From Aquimarina sp. (lineage in GTDB: Bacteria; Bacteroidota; Bacteroidia; Flavobacteriales; Flavobacteriaceae), in NCBI GenBank assembly GCA_002697475.1, contig NZVW01000177.1, forward strand, positions 1,419 through 9,175: DNA of 7,757 nt, written 5' to 3'. The position numbers were made by a program, and so were the translations under genes. A model generated the notes under the pieces. The model did not search any database. It worked only from the letters and a program-made list of their open reading frames with translations, and was not told the DNA's origin. Shown here in pieces: positions 6,704 through 7,757 of this stretch. Within the stretch, counting starts at the first letter, position 1; each line of letters starts with the position of its first letter.

Positions 6704-7757
6704 TTACACCAGCTCCTTTCGTATTTCTCTATTTAAGAAATATCCCGTAACTATAGTGGCTAAAACATCTGAAATAGGAAAAGAGATCCAGACTCCGATT
6801 TCACCTAAAAATTGTGGTAGTATCAGTACTAATGGAATGAAGAAGAACCCTTGCCTTGATAAGGTGAGGAGTAGTGCAGGAGTAGCTTTTCCGATCGCCT
6901 GAAAGTATGCAGCACCAATAAGCTGGAGTGCAATTATTGGAGTAGCTAAAAAGACCCATCGCATAGGTTCTGCAGTATTGCTTAATACAAATTGATTTAA
7001 AGCCAATTCTTTAGCACTCATATCAGGGTCATTACCTATAAAAAGAGAAGTAATTTCCTGCGGAAAAATCATTAGCCCAATAAATACTAATGTAGCCATA
7101 ATCGATGCATACAATATCGCAGTATTTATTGTTTTTCTAACTCGGCCATACTTATGAGCTCCATAGTTATATCCTGCAATTGGTAAAAATCCTTGAGTTA
7201 CTCCAAAAACGGGAAATAGCGCGAACATCAACATCCTTCCTATAATTGCGTAAACGGCTACAAGCCCTTCTTGGCCTATAGCGAAAAGAATATTGTTCAT
7301 TAACAGGTATGTTATACTCACTACAGCTTGTCTTGCCAGGGTAACTCCACCTAATGATGTAATTTCTTTAACAATATCCTTTTTAAGTTTTAGATCTTTA
7401 AATCTTAGATTCAGTTCAGAGTTTTTTGAACTAAAAAACCAGAATATATGTAAAAAGCATGCAAGATAGGATCCTGTAGTTGCCCAGGCGGCGCCGAGCA
7501 TTCCCATATCCAGCACATTGATGAAAAGGTAATCCATTATAAGATTACTGATCGTAGGAATGATCATGGCTATCATAGCCGTTTTTGGTTTTCCTTCTGC
7601 TCTGATCACAGTATTGCCCATCATAGCGAAGCCTAAAATAGGCACACCATATAGAACAATTACATAATAGATTTTTGCAGGATCAAAAATATCACCTTTA
7701 CCTCCGAATCTGGGAATTATAGAGTCTACAAAGATCAGCCCTAGTATTGCCAAAGAT
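6704..7757 (-). CDS. MATE-family multidrug efflux transporter, N-terminus outside window
   Basis: The frame ends in TAA (6704-6706) and stays open to the right edge, giving about 350 residues. MATE proteins usually have about 440-460 in twelve membrane helices, so roughly 100 N-terminal residues are missing. They are inner-membrane antiporters that expel cationic drugs in exchange for Na+ or H+. Numbering from the codon at 7751-7753: RAEGKPKTAM at 51-60 and the helix around NLIMDYLFI at 70-78 are typical of the end of the first six-helix lobe. GFLPIAGYNYGAHKYGRVRK at 188-207 is the matching family signature in the second lobe. At least eight further hydrophobic helices are visible, and the tail NREIRKELV is charged. 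The TTG at 7751-7753 is an internal Leu codon, not a start. Substrate and coupling ion cannot be read. Confidence 0.9.
   Translation of the reverse strand, partial: SLAILGLIFVDSIIPRFGGKGDIFDPAKIYYVIVLYGVPILGFAMMGNTVIRAEGKPKTAMIAMIIPTISNLIMDYLFINVLDMGMLGAAWATTGSYLACFLHIFWFFSSKNSELNLRFKDLKLKKDIVKEITSLGGVTLARQAVVSITYLLMNNILFAIGQEGLVAVYAIIGRMLMFALFPVFGVTQGFLPIAGYNYGAHKYGRVRKTINTAILYASIMATLVFIGLMIFPQEITSLFIGNDPDMSAKELALNQFVLSNTAEPMRWVFLATPIIALQLIGAAYFQAIGKATPALLLTLSRQGFFFIPLVLILPQFLGEIGVWISFPISDVLATIVTGYFLNREIRKELV

Noticed and set aside
7751..7753. TTG as the start of the MATE gene
   Set aside because: It would remove the first membrane helices needed for the fold, and the frame continues to the window edge.

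Overview
The window looks like chromosomal DNA from a member of Bacteroidota, most likely a flavobacterium. The supporting signs are low GC, no Shine-Dalgarno sequences before the genes, the gene order yicC-gmk-nadD, and a large secreted Asp-box propeller protein of the kind common in this phylum. I see no rRNA, tRNA, CRISPR array, insertion sequence, integrase or phage gene. No assignment below genus level is possible by reading alone.

Layout: bases 1-654 (+) hold the 3' part of an enoyl-CoA hydratase gene whose start lies outside the window. It converges on a long minus-strand cluster, and a long perfect hairpin with a T-tract (666-740) separates the two. Read in the direction of transcription (right to left), the minus strand carries: a MATE-family efflux transporter cut by the right edge (6704-7757); a weak A/T-rich terminator-like hairpin; a 127-bp gap with a small palindrome; a 1036-residue secreted Asp-box/VPS10-like beta-propeller protein (3466-6576); a HemJ-like membrane protein starting 10 bp later (2913-3455); a 101-bp gap; the YicC-family endoribonuclease gene (1954-2811); gmk, joined to yicC by a TAATG overlap (1382-1954); and nadD with a GTG start (748-1329).

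How the genes work together: yicC, gmk and nadD form a housekeeping RNA/nucleotide/NAD group, with yicC and gmk probably translationally coupled. The HemJ-like protein would catalyse the protoporphyrinogen oxidation step of haem synthesis. Its close spacing to the propeller gene suggests one transcript, but no functional link between them is visible. The propeller protein is exported by a signal peptide, has about eleven Asp-box motifs, a conserved-looking His/Asp cluster, and a C-terminal Ig-like plus helical region. Its substrate cannot be read from sequence.

No convincing new defence, mobile or RNA system is present. The most open questions are the function of the propeller protein and its pairing with hemJ. 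The long two-state hairpin at 666-740 is the most unusual non-coding element.
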